NCBI GenBank assembly: GCA_022829145.1
Contig: CM040741.1
Span: 42,578,534-42,642,533, forward strand
Direction: 5' to 3'
DNA length: 64,000 nucleotides
Source of the DNA: Albula goreensis
Lineage: Eukaryota > Chordata > Actinopteri > Albuliformes > Albulidae
Part shown: positions 14,201 to 26,488 of the stretch, in pieces
Layout: each line of letters starts with the position of its first letter
Numbering within the stretch: position 1 is the first letter of the stretch
Program-made: the position numbers and the translations under genes
Notes under the pieces: model-generated
What the model was told of the DNA's origin: nothing
What the model saw: the letters and a program-made list of their open reading frames with translations, nothing else
Databases searched by the model: none

Positions 14201-17200
14201 ATTATATTAGTCATTGTGAGGGTTTTGCTGCAATCAGACCTGATAGAGCAGTTCTGTTGAGAATGATGGCAGGCACTATTGATGTAACATATTACACATT
14301 ATACCATGTACACAGAACGGTTGCATCAGCTTTTCAAACAATCTGATGCAATTTCAATGAGTAAATAGAGAGGCTTTACACGCAATTATTGGACTATAAC
14401 TCAGTCAAATGTTGCAATCAAAGTCTATCAGACTTTATGTACTGGACTTTTGACATGCATTGAGTCTTGTATGGTTAAGAACCAACCCAGTCAGTGAGAT
14501 TCTTTTGATTGTTATTTTCCCACTAATATAATTCTGTCAGTGAATGTCTCGTCATTTTCTGCATAGGTTATTTTAACAGGTACTGCAAGTCACAAGTCTG
14601 GTACTGTGAATCCACATGTGCTTTCATTAAGCCATTCAATGCTTGACAAAGTATTCATTAATTTCCATGCCAGGTTTAGAGGCAGCGTATAACAGACACA
14701 TTAAGATCTTAACAGGTGGTTACCAATGATAATGTAAAAGAGAAACCTTCCAAGAAATCTGATTTCTGGTCCCATGATAAGTAATTATGTTAGAAAAATC
14801 ATTTCAGATTTTGGTCAAAATGACCAGGAATCACAGCCGCTGTGTTTGGAGCTGAGAAGAGATGAGTTAGCATGTGGCAGTCAGATGTGAACATTTTCCA
14901 AGAGCAGATAGGAGGGAAAAATGGACCATAAGGCCTAGGTATTATCAGATTAGATTTCAAACAATCAGATACAAACTACTGTCAAAGCTTTGCTTTGGCC
15001 AAAGGTGAAACATGATAAATACAGTGTAAGCACATTGGGTGATTTGTGACAGATCCACATTTTAATTCCATACATGTATTTTAGCTTCATATACTTGTTG
15101 TTGATCAGACCCCTGAAAGAACATACATGCGGTCAAAGTGGTGAATCATGGAATGCATTGTCAATGGAAATGACTCCGCACTCTCTTATTTTGTTGGATT
15201 ATATGAATCCTGTCAGGCTTCATTTATAGACCTGGAACACCCATGAAATGTAAGTATTCAAGGATTGATGGTATTTCCTTGGCTCAAGACTTGTCATTTT
15301 TCCATAATGGATAATTAGAACTGTCACCAGTCACCACCAAGAGGAATAGTTTTGACTAACTAACACAAACAATTCATAGTATTTCAAGTTTCCACTCTCA
15401 CACGGCTTCCAATACTTCTGCTCTCCAGTAACATATTGTTTGTTTCAATGTTGATTGAGAAAGCAGAGTATAAATTACGCTAACCATTAAGAAATGTGGA
15501 AATCTGTCATGAAGACTGTTGATCCTACATATTTTAGTACCCTATGGAATTATCTGCTACACTGTGTAGGGCTCTAAGTAGGACTACTATCGTTTCTTAT
15601 GTTTAAAACCTATACGTTAGATTAAATCAAATATCTAGCAAACCTGAATACATTTTGAGTTGTGTGTTCAAGCAATACACCACCAGAAAATTACTATATA
15701 AACACAGGGGAAGAATGATACATAGGTAGCATTAACATCTGGCAAGTAATATATCTTTGCAAGCTTTAAGATTCCCTTTCACAAAAGAAAATCCCAATAT
15801 TTTCCACATTAGTGGTACCCATTCAGGGTCCAGGAAAAAAGCATTTCTGTGAGTTTTAGATATAGATTTTGATCAGTCACTGATTTGCAGCAGGAACATC
15901 AGGTGTTTCAGAAGGAGAAGAAAACCCAAATGGATACCGCAGTCTTTAATCAATGTAATGCGCCGCCAGCCCAACCAGTCAGAACAGAGGTTTCAACTGG
16001 CCAGTCAGTGGTCTTCGGTTGTAGTGCATCACACACAAACAATCACAAACTTGGCGAAAGAGGCATTTCATCAACATCCTATGGAACTGTTGACTGGCAG
16101 TTGTGATACCAGTTGTTGATACTTAAACTGGCCTAACGTCACTACGCTGAATGCATGAGAGAGCTATGCAGCAAAATGTAGAGATTAAAAAAAGAACTAC
16201 CAATTTGCAAATTCCATGGTTATTTCACAACATTCCTAAATCTATAAATTTCTTTTTTAAGGGAAGACATGTGTTTTTCAATGACAACTGTCCTAGTTGC
16301 CATGGAACATAATAAAATTAATGTTTCTGAATTTGAGGGTTAGAAGCTAAAAGAAACTTCACTGCCATTAGAAAAGAAAATGGTCAGACCACTTCTGGTG
16401 GGTTAAAACCAAGATAAACATCTTTTCACACTGGAATGTAAACCCATATTATAACTGCAGATTAGCAGTTATACATGTTCTGCATGAAAATCTAATTTCT
16501 ATTTCATTTTACTGTACTGAATACAGGTAACGCTATTTATAATAATAATATCAAGCATGTAATTAATAATTTTGGGCAAGTTCTTTCATGAATGATAACC
16601 AAACCTTTTTAACCTTGTTTTAAATGATGTCATAACTTAGTCTTTTGTGCATAGTACATGAAACAGCCATAGTTCTCCTGGGAGTGGTTGGCAACAGTCA
16701 ATTTAAACGGTTTTCTTATAAAAGCTTTTCAAGTGCCTACTTCCTTTTTTCCAACTGTACAATTCCAAAAGAATGTAATTTTGTCCTACCCATCTATTCT
16801 TGCTTCAAAAAAAAAACTATATAACTGTTTCCATAGCAACAAAGTCAGTGTTAAATGTGATTACATTATTACATTATTCAGATGTATTGCAGGAATGTAT
16901 ATTTGCAAAATGACCAAACTACCTTCTCATGCATAGCTTGAAATAAATTGTAAGGTGATGTACATCTACTGCTACTCAGGCCAGATAATGAATTTGTGTA
17001 CAGTAAAAGAAAAGGAGAAGAAGAAGAAAACTTTTTTTACTTTTCAAACAACAGTGCTATTCAATGCGCTTTACAGAAATATGAAAGAAATGTTCACTTA
17101 AAAATATCCACAGGTCTGAAATATCCACAATCATTTGACCAAACAGCAGTCTCTCCTTACCTTTTAGTCTTTGACAAAAGGAGAGGATCTGTGGATCTGA

Positions 17201-18409
17201 GAGTTCTGACAGGGGCACATTTTACTAGATGTGCATTTATGAAGTGTAGAAAAGTCCACGCATTGCTTCAAAACAAAAAAGAGTGCCCTAAAATTAATTC
17301 TGAAATCAGCTGGCAGCCATTGTAATGGTTTAAAAAGAAGAGTTTTCATGAAGCTTTTTCTCCAAATGGATTTCATTATAATGTAAAATATATATTCACC
17401 AAGACTTTTGGCCAAATTTAGTTTTCTTATTCAATTGACAATTCATATTATAGGTTTTGATTTTTTGTTCTTTGTAAAAAATAAAATAAATAAATAATTA
17501 TTCCATCTCTTTATAATTTAACTCTTTTCTGATTTTATTGAAATATCCACCATGATGCCAAAAGCAGGAAGGCTGTGTAGTTTTTTTATGTACTCCACAG
17601 TAAATATTTTGCATTAGTGTTTGGCATTACTGTGTTTTGCTTTGAAACCTATGAGTCAGCAAGCAGTGCAGAGTCTTATTTTCTCCTGCAGCTACTGGCA
17701 AAAACCATTAATGACGCTAAACACCATGGAGCACATCAGGCAACAAACTTGTTGTAACAATGTCCTCCTGTGCTGGATTTGGGCAACTCTGTCTACTCTC
17801 AACATCTGCTGTGTGCTTCATCCTTAACGGTGTTGTTTAACAGCAACATATTTATTTGGGAAGATGAGATGTTCACATTTGTTAACAGCTATTTTAATAA
17901 ACAGATTTTTAAATAAGGAACATGTAACCTTGTTCATCCTCCTCCAGGTTAGCATCACAAATTGGGAATGCCATTCTTGTGGCTTCACACCTCCTTATTT
18001 CATGAACATAAACTTAACTATGCACAGCAGAAAACAGTTGTTGGGCTTAGGATTATATTGTGTCTTGGCATCCCTCATTGTATTGGAACATTTAATTGTT
18101 GTTAAATATGAACCTAAAATGTATGTAATTTGTCATGCTGTAAGTGTTTATACCCAAGCATTCCCAAAGAAAGCAGCCAGAATCCAACGAAAACATCGTT
18201 AAATCCAGTGTATGACTACACGAGCGGCAAGTGTTTATAGATGCTCATGTTTGAAGTGTGAAGGTAGACAGCCAGGGAAAACATTTGTCTGTGTGTTTTA
18301 ATTGGTATTTATTCAGCCACATCCTGGAGATTTCATACACCACACTTTGCATGAAGCAGTTGCTTTTGAGAGGGATTATATATGTTTTAATGAGTTCATG
18401 ACTACACTT
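11291..18409. other. Intergenic, no supportable gene
   Basis: A long AT-rich stretch with no exon-like open frame that I can assign. Only incidental short repeats are seen, such as CTAGCTAG near 12465. Confidence 0.45.
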
Positions 18410-18625
18410 CAGATAAAGAGAGCCAAATTAGGATAATTAATATTTTATAGGGTGGAATATATTAACATTATCCTAATAGCGCAATTAACCTTAAAGTGAT
18501 AGTGGTGTTCTGATAATTTATCTCTAATGATACCATCAAATGGCAATCATTTCACAAAAGCATTCTTAATTGCTCATTAGCATAGTTAATACGTAGTGAC
18601 AATTCAAAAGCGGCAGAGTTTAAAA
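18410..18625. promoter_or_regulatory. Candidate conserved non-coding element (homeodomain/POU-like sites)
   Basis: The block is dense in TAATTA, AATTAA and ATTAGCAT-type words, for example TTAATTGCTCATTAGCATAG near 18567. It has little simple repetition and no coding potential. This composition is typical of ancient developmental enhancers. Conservation itself cannot be seen from one sequence, so the call is an inference. Confidence 0.3.
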
Positions 18626-20363
18626 ATTTTACATTTTTAAGGCACATCTTCAGTTCTTTTGAGGAAACATGTTGATATGTTTGCTGTGTAATTTCAACAA
18701 TTTCTTTGGCCATGAGGGACTACTTGTTCATCCTGCTAAGAAATCGTTGTGTTGTACAATCATTGTGGGCAGCCAGCGTACTTTTCTATTGGCCATAGTT
18801 GACCAGGGAGGAAGGGTCATTGTAGGCAGGACTTTTTATGGCTCATTTCACACCAGCCTCCTTCTCTGGTCAATCATGCATCTGCAGTCTATCTTTACCA
18901 GTTTTGCATGACATGCAGATATCCACATCAAAGACTATACTGATTTGCATGTGGAGAGTGGAGTGAGGAAGCATAAGAATGCAGCAAAAATATGAGAGGA
19001 GAATTTATGCTTCCCTGTGTTTCACCACATTTACAGGGGACGTTGCTACAATGGATGGAGATGGCCCAAAAATACAACTGAAAATTCCAAACTGCTGAAA
19101 CAAATAAAAATTAGTATAAAAAGTTTATTTAAATGTTATTTAGATGTAATGTCAGATATTATTTGGAAAGCAAATATCCATGTAAATGCATCTACACATT
19201 ACCTCACAAATACGTTTTTCTTTAAATCCAATATCTGCAATACAAACATAACATAAAGCCTCTCATGATATTCCATATCACAATGTGTGGCTGAGACCTC
19301 AATCAATAAGAATCCTAGTTATTAAAAGATGTAAATGGATCCCAAGTTTAATTTTAAGCAAATACTGTCTTATTTCATTCCTTCTTTGAAATGAAGTGTA
19401 AGCAGAAATAGAGTGCTAATGACATTTTCGGGAATATAAATGTGTTATGGCTGCTCTTACTGCTAGCTATGTTATATCTCTGAACAACATGCCATTTCCT
19501 TGTACTTGAACAAGTACTTTCCAATGAGTGTGCCAAGCGCTTTTGCCATGCTTAGTATTAAGGGAGAAGTGTTCCATGGTTATTCAGGAGAAATGTAAAC
19601 TCAACAGTGTTTCAGCAGCAGTGTCATGTTCCCCTTGTACAGCTCCAGACAGTGGTACGCTCAATGCCACGAACACACGGTGTGTACCGTTCACACAAGA
19701 TGGCCCAACATCACAGGATGAGATTATCTGTGCTCTTCCTTCGACACCTTGAAGACTGGGCTGAATGGAGAGGCACCCTTCAGTTATGGCGGTAAATTAA
19801 AAAGAGAGGGAACCATTCAAATGTCATATATTTCCATGTTGACAAATCATTTGTTCAAGAGAGAAAATGTTGAAAGGTCTAATAAATAGGTTAGTCTAGT
19901 CTTGTCTAATAAGTAGTCATTAAAAATGAATTTATCAGCTGTTAGCTGCAGTATCAAAACAACCATTTTGTTCTTAAGGTTTCCAAGCCATGTAATATTT
20001 AACAGCCTTCTCTATTATGTTAGATTCATTCATTTTATCCACCTTGTGGATTATCACGCTCTCACAGAAAATGAGAACTTGGTCTCAACTGACAGCCCAT
20101 GATAAAAGGAGGTAGAATGTAGGTATGTGTAAATTACAGCACAAGTTGTAATGGGTGTGCTGACTAGAGGGAAAATCTGAACTTTCCTGCTTTGTACTTT
20201 TCTGACTTTGACCGTCATGTGACCGCTTTTGGAATAAGTCATTCTCATAAAACTTGCCTGGGCATTTCAAATGTATTAGTACAGTTTAACAGGAACATTG
20301 TGCTTCCTGTTTTCATTAAAACCTTAACAATTTTCATGATTTAAAAAAGATCTTGGTATCTGT
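18626..20363. other. Intergenic, no supportable gene
   Basis: No gene, RNA or repeat family is recognised. Confidence 0.45.
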
Positions 20364-20382
20364 AAAAAAAAAAAAAAAAAAA
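20364..20382. repeat. A19 homopolymer
   Basis: A run of 19 A. It could be a retroposon tail, but no recognisable element precedes it. Confidence 0.9.
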
Positions 20383-21132
20383 CCCAAAACATACTAACCA
20401 TATTTTATAATTCTCATAAATGTCGTTAGCCGTTCTGATATGTATATGACCCTGTTTTTCTGGTACTGCTTTAGGAAATTAGGACATATTACCATAGTTG
20501 GATCCAAAAAAATGCATCTTTACTATCCAGTTCATTATGTAAAGTATAGTCATATAAATCAGTCTGACATCGCTAACAATGCAGAATGATTAAAAATTAC
20601 AGTTACTGTTCTGCATAAACCACAATTGACAATTATAGCCATAACTGCAATGCGGCATTTTACTAAGATATATATGACAGCTTTTCCACAGCTATCCACT
20701 ATTGCATTTTTCATGTATTCGTACTAATTTGTGTGTTACAGTTTCGCCATTGGGAATATATCAAAATGATTCACTAAAAAGACTAATTTTTTTAAGAGAT
20801 GCGCCCAACATTTCATTTTGCTGTTCACTTGTATATATATATAAGGTTAATGAAATATAAGGATACATATCTCTATCAAAATATGTACTAAAGTGTGATA
20901 AAGGATATTCACAGTAAAAATAAAGACACCATACAAGTGAGGCCTGCTTTATAAGCCTGTGATGTTCATTTGTCTCTAAATACATAAACAGACATAACAG
21001 AACATAAATTGTGTATAAATTGTATAAAAAGACATAAATGCATTTTTTTCATCCCCTATTTATTCATTTATTTTTAGTTGTCTTAAAAACTGGACTAAGT
21101 GGGACTAATGCAAAAAATGTCACTCATTAAAG
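20383..21132. other. Intergenic, no supportable gene
   Basis: Very AT-rich, with no recognisable feature. Confidence 0.45.
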
Positions 21133-21197
21133 TATTTATTTATTTATTTATGTACTTACTTATGTATTTATTTATTTATTTATTTATTTATTTATTT
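21133..21197. repeat. (TTTA)n microsatellite, interrupted
   Basis: ATTT/TTTA tetranucleotide units with a short interruption (ACTTACTTATG) near 21155-21165. Confidence 0.95.
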
Positions 21198-21731
21198 GCT
21201 ATGGTCCTTTAGCTCATGGTCTTTGGTCAAGTGGGAAAAGCAAACATTTTCACATGGAAGTTCATTCTGTTTCATGAAACTGCCGAACTTCCTAACAATA
21301 TTTTATGGTTTGGTTGCAGTTGTGAGGACTAGGTGACAGTCTATTCCAAATTTTCTTCCTCTTTGAAGTCTCTTTTGTTCCTCTTTTCGCACAATGACGT
21401 ATTTCTCTTTCAACTGAATGTAAGACAAGCTTGGGATTGGGAGGCCGTTTGATCAGTGAAAAACCCATCCATTTAACTGCATGTGCATACTGATGAGAAT
21501 AACTAATAGATGTGGACAGAGTCCATTTTTATACATAGTCATGTATCTGGCACCAGATCTCTCAAACTGCTACCACAAAGACATCACCTCAAGCATCGGT
21601 CTCCAGTTCATGGACTGCAGCCTACAAGGCTGCACTCCACACCACAGAAGTCTGCCTGTTTGAGCAACATCTTAGGAGATGTAGGGGCCTACAGGGAGAC
21701 ATGGGATTCAAATCCCTAACACAGTTTGTGC

Positions 21732-21734
<3 letters not shown>

Positions 21735-21809
<75 letters not shown>
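21735..21809. repeat. Compound (TG)14(AG)23 microsatellite
   Basis: A TG run (21735-21762) passes directly into an AG run (21763-21808). It lies just after a GGATTCAAATCCC word at about 21705-21717 that resembles a tRNA B box, so the array may have grown at the end of an old SINE. Confidence 0.95.
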
Positions 21810-21811
<2 letters not shown>

Positions 21812-24185
21812 AGAATTTCATATGTTCACTTGCAAATGCTGAGGTGAGGGACCCAAACCCAAACCCTGCATGTTGAGGTGTGGAAATCTATAAACAAAAT
21901 GTATAATAACACAGAATACATTTCATTGTTTTCATCCATAGGGGAATGCTCCACAGCTCACACCACTCATCACTGGCAACATTAACACTCCAAACATCAA
22001 TGAGGTAGCCCTGGATCCAGCTGACAGTGTTTAATATTCTATCAGCCAGTAACCAAAGCAAAGACAGAAACAACATTTTGATGGAATGAAAAACTGTCAA
22101 CTACCAAAGAAAACTACAGGCTGGCAATTACATCTAATGGTATGAGCAATGAAAAACAGGATGACATGCCAAGCAGTTTGACTGCTACCAGGGCCAGAAA
22201 TCTTACATATTACATTAATGTTAAATATTTAGTCTCCACACATGAGATGATTAGGTTGACAGTATTACGACATAGTGTAAACATCACCTTGCTGCTGCTA
22301 ATTTTGATAATGGTAATAATTTAATTATCTACATATGGACGTTCCTTTTATGTGTTTGACTGTAAACAATAGAGAAGCAATGGAGGACTTTTTATGTTTT
22401 TGGATGATGCGTGAATGTGTAATTCATGTTTATATGGACTGTTTCCCATAGCCTATCATTTATTGTAAACCTAATTTCTTACAAATGTATGGAACAATGA
22501 GATGGATACAGATGTATAGTTTCCATGCAGTTTCCCCTACAGGTATTCATGACAATGATTACAGGAGTGAGAGTTTCATATCCTTTCATGAGAACAACTT
22601 GAAAATGGGCTTCCTCCTAATAATTTGCAGATATGTGCCTTGAAAGGGAAGCACATTATTAAAGATGAAAGAACACCCTTGGGAGAACATTGTTTGCCGA
22701 TTTGCCGAAATGACAGACGAATGTGGAAAATGTGAAATACCACAGTGCTGGTGTTGCAGAGAGCATCTGCATAAAAGATGACTCTGAATAGTATGCTTTT
22801 CCCAACGTCTATGGATCAGTTGGGCTGAACCCTTTCTTCAGTGGGTCAGAAGCATTGTGTTTCTTTACATTCAATTAAAATATTTTCGCTCATAATCATG
22901 TGTTCTTTGGGTATCATCTCCTCCACTGGAAACGTTCAATATGTCCGCTGTTTTTCCGAAATTTACTATCTGTGTTTAAGCCATATAATATAGTCATGAC
23001 CATATAGAGCCAGATAGAACATTATTCCAAGACAGTACATGGTTTTCATACTTAATTAAGCTGTCTTCGTAGTGTTTGATTTTTGTGTGTGAATTTTTGT
23101 TTGATGTTGGAGAAACACAGGATCCGGGGGAAAAAAAATACAGCCTCTTGTCAGGGCCTGCCTCTCGGGAGGGGCCGGCCCATGTTGTCCTCATTTATCA
23201 TTACTGATATTTAACGAAAGTGAATTTCCAGGTCAGCAGGTCAAGTCTGACTTTCAGTCTTCGTCACTGTCCCCAAAAAGCTGGAGCCAGTCCTGCAAAA
23301 ATGGAATCTGTAATGCCAGAAAAAATCAGAGAATTAAAATGGATGATGACAGGATACGATTGTACTCTCCGTACCTCCTTTTACATTTTTCTCGTTTTCA
23401 CATTTGAAATGGATGTGATCATGATCCCATCTCCTAAAGCAACTTATTAATATAACAAAATGAAATAAACGTTAAAAAATGTTTTGTTGGTAGAATTATA
23501 TTTCTGGTCTGTAGTCTCAGATCCAACATGGATAAATGCCTGGATACAAAACACATCTCCTCTCACATGCAGAGACAGATTAATCATTACTGTTTTTTTT
23601 CACTCGCTTTTTTTGAAGAAAAAAAAAATTGGCAGGTATCAGGGCTTTTGCGGATTATCATTGCTGAGCTGTGGTTTTCTGCCATTCTCATTCAAACTGG
23701 TTTGCCATGAGATAAAAATGGCAAATGATTTTTCACAAGGGATTTGTAGCCACAGTGCTGATTCCAGTTGAGGCACTGATCGCTTCCATGTGGAAATATC
23801 AAACCTTTATTAGCAATGTTACCAACAGGCTAATATGCCTTTCGTTGTTATGTCTATGACAAGCTAGCCATGGTGCTAGGTTTTGTAACTTAGGGAAACT
23901 GTGGCCATGTTTTAGGTTGGGAGTGGCTAGGTGTGGTGAAGATAATGCTCACATATTCACCATTCTTGTTTTGCTAGATTTGGGTAAAAGTCATGCATAG
24001 GAAGACACATTTTAAAGAAACCAGCAAAAAAGCAAAAAAGGTGTGGACTCATGTTTCATATTAATGTTAGTACTAATTATCGATATGCTTCTGTTTTAAA
24101 ATAAATGTTTCAAATGAACAGTTTAATGTGTTAGTTTCTATAACAACATGATATATCTTACAGTTAATGAGCGAGGTCATATAGT
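21810..24185. other. Intergenic, no supportable gene
   Basis: No exon was recognised. Around 22540-22700 the sequence has a mixed, non-repetitive composition that could be regulatory, but nothing decisive is visible. Confidence 0.4.
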
Positions 24186-24770
24186 TGGTGCAGATGCCAT
24201 TCATTGAGCTAGCAGAATTATTTAATGTACCAAACGGAACAGTGAAACATGAAGGCATATACCAAACAAGGAACAACTGCATCTATTTTTATAGTCAATG
24301 GGTCCTTTTATTACTCTACATTGTGCAATTATGGCCAAGGAACACAAACTCATTTCAGGCAGCCAGGTGCAGCCTAAGCTGCAGACATTGTTTTTTTCAG
24401 TGTGTTCCCTTATCCCAAGATGACATTTATAACACTGCATATACACTGTTAAATGGATTCAAGAGTGGTTTTACGAACACGAGAATGAAATCAAGCACCT
24501 TCCATGGCCTTTCCGATCACCAGACCTAAATAGTATCAAACCTTTATTGGAAAGTTCTGGAACATGCCTTCCTCTTCTGTCTAAGAACTAGGGCTTTCTT
24601 TTCTACCAAATGGTTTAATGTCCCACTACAAACAGTTCAGAAACTTGTACAAGAGCATCCCAGGAGGCCTGAAGCTGCTGTGAGGGTAGGTGGTGGCTTA
24701 ACTCCTTATTGACTATAAATACCCATATATTGTTTGAAGCATCTATTATTTTGGCTACCAACAGTATATA
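24186..24770 (+). mobile_element. Tc1/mariner-type transposon relic with decayed transposase
   Basis: Two parts of a Tc1-like transposase are legible. At 24186-24282 the frame reads FIELAELFNVPNGTVKHEG, matching the N-terminal helix-turn-helix (paired-like) of the family. At 24463-24530 it reads EWFYEHENEIKHLPWPFRSP followed by DLNSIK, the family's catalytic SPDLNxIE block. The third acidic catalytic residue (E) is K here. At 24617-24712 VPLQTVQKLVQEHPRRPEAA continues to GGGLTPY and a stop, the usual C-terminus. The middle domain between 24282 and 24430 is too short and carries no catalytic D motif, so it is deleted. The trailing TATTATTTTGGCTACCAACAGTA near 24745-24767, here described by position and core TTTTGGC, resembles a Tc1 terminal repeat; no matching left end was found. 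The copy is inactive. Confidence 0.85.
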
Positions 24771-25147
24771 CTTTCTATAGCCATTTTCATAATAGGTTTA
24801 ATGACTTAGTGGTCTCTGCTAGTGGGGAGTTTGGGTTGTCAACATCATACAACAGCTAGAATTAGCATACAAATTTCTAATTTCTTTGACAGAATTATTA
24901 ATGTACACACTGTAAATCAACCATCCACATAATCTTTTCAGCTTTGTCTCTGAATTCTTGGTAGCACTGACCTTTATGTTTTGGTTATATAATGCAAGAA
25001 ATCCCATACTTTTACTAATGCCAGGAATGTATAAGTATCAATAATCAGTAATCAATATCTGATAACATTCTAAATCAAAATATGCAACAAAAACTGATTT
25101 TGAACTGCCCATACAAAACACAAAGCATAAAATATTTGTTAGATATA
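24771..25147. other. Intergenic spacer
   Basis: AT-rich sequence between two transposon remnants, with nothing else recognised. Confidence 0.5.
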
Positions 25148-25360
25148 CAAGGTGTGGCAGTTAAATAATGAGACTAATGCTGAAGAAAAACACATCTACT
25201 TCAAGCAATGCATAACAGCCAACTGAAGACGCGAGCTGATTGAAACTTTCAGGGGTTGTTTATGCTTGCTCATTAGTCAATGTAAACCACGTGGTTTGTG
25301 CATGTGTGCTGTGGTTCCACTTACATACGCCCAGTCTAGTTATTTAACACCTACACCTTG
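25148..25360. mobile_element. Mariner-type MITE, 213 bp, with TA target duplication
   Basis: The element is flanked by TA on both sides (25146-25147 and 25361-25362). The terminal inverted repeats, 25148-25175 and 25333-25360, match at 23 of 28 positions and start CAAGGTGT, with the shared core GTTAAATAA. TA duplication plus about 28-bp repeats is the signature of Tc1/mariner superfamily elements. The 150-bp interior has no transposase. It lies about 380 bp right of the Tc1-like relic, but the ends give no proof that the two are related. Confidence 0.85.
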
Positions 25361-25362
25361 TA

Positions 25363-26480
25363 TCTTCCCACAATGGCCATTACATTTTTCACAATCATTT
25401 CAAAATATTTGAATGAGTTAAAGGAAACTGAAAAACATAAAGATATGTGTTATTTGCTGCTAATTATTGTCTTGCTACCTACCTTTCTTTCATAATTGCG
25501 CTGATTTACAACAGCTGTCATTCAAAACTACCTCAATGATGTCAAAGGAGAACCAAGTTAAATTATCACACACATGCAACCCTGAGTGACATCTGAAATA
25601 ATGCTAACAATGAAAAAGAAAAAAATCTGTTTCGCAATAGCATTCCTGTCTTCTGCTGGAAGTTTGAAGTCCAGCCCACATGCTCCTTAACACCATTCCA
25701 GAGATAAAGTCACGGCAGCTCATTCACAAAAGTAGGCCTGAGAAAGTGCCCACGAGCGTCAGAACCTGTAACCTGACCCTGGGCTACGGGACTTTCCCCT
25801 TCTTAGAGCTATATATGGTGTTCTTCCGGCCAAACACTGCCGCGTTCCCTTGGTTACGCGCATGCCACGGCCCAACTCCAACGCAAAGGTGTGGGTTTAC
25901 CTTCATGGACTTGCACTGTGACAATCCAATCTGCACCGTCAGCAAATGAGGGGCTTCCCTCAGTCTGCCTCCTTGTCGCTATGACAACCCCACACCAGAA
26001 TCTATAAACACCTGTGCTGACTTAAGCTGGCATTCCGGAGAAACTCCTTGGCAGGGTTCCCTTGTTGTGGTTGTTGCTATAGTGTTGCAGTGCTGCTGGC
26101 AGTTGGGAGCAGGGTGGCCCACACAGGTTCATTCTTAATTATTGCCGTTGTTGCTCTGCGACTGTGACGCCATAAACTTTCCACTATAAGAGTAATACCA
26201 CCACTTATCATTCTGATTAGGCTTCTGTTATTGTTTGTTTTGTTGTTGGTGATAAAGACATTCAACATCTAGGGCACTGTAAAAAATCGACTTACATAAC
26301 TCACCTATCATCTCTGTGCCTTACATAAAAAAGCTCTTTCATCATGTCCCTACAGACCCTCAAGCATTGTGGCCTCTCAGTGTACACAAGAGTGTGACCA
26401 TTTTCAAACCTGGCTGAGCTCCAAGAGCAACACTACACTCCTTTTTTCGCAATAGAGCCATAACCGGGAGGAGACACCTG
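25363..26480. other. Intergenic, with a GC-richer patch
   Basis: The part at about 25690-26030 is clearly richer in GC and CpG than its surroundings and contains CCTTGGTTACGCGCATG near 25848, a half-site resembling RFX X-boxes. The open frame 25680-25949 has no recognisable domain. It could be a distal regulatory element or an unannotated first exon; nothing decides this. Confidence 0.35.
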
Positions 26481-26488
26481 TGACGTCA
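26481..26488. promoter_or_regulatory. Perfect CRE palindrome TGACGTCA
   Basis: A full consensus CREB/ATF site sits in the context CACCTGTGACGTCACAACG. CpG-containing CREs are depleted by chance in AT-rich vertebrate DNA, so a preserved one in a gene-free stretch is suggestive. No TATA box or exon is visible beside it. Confidence 0.4.
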
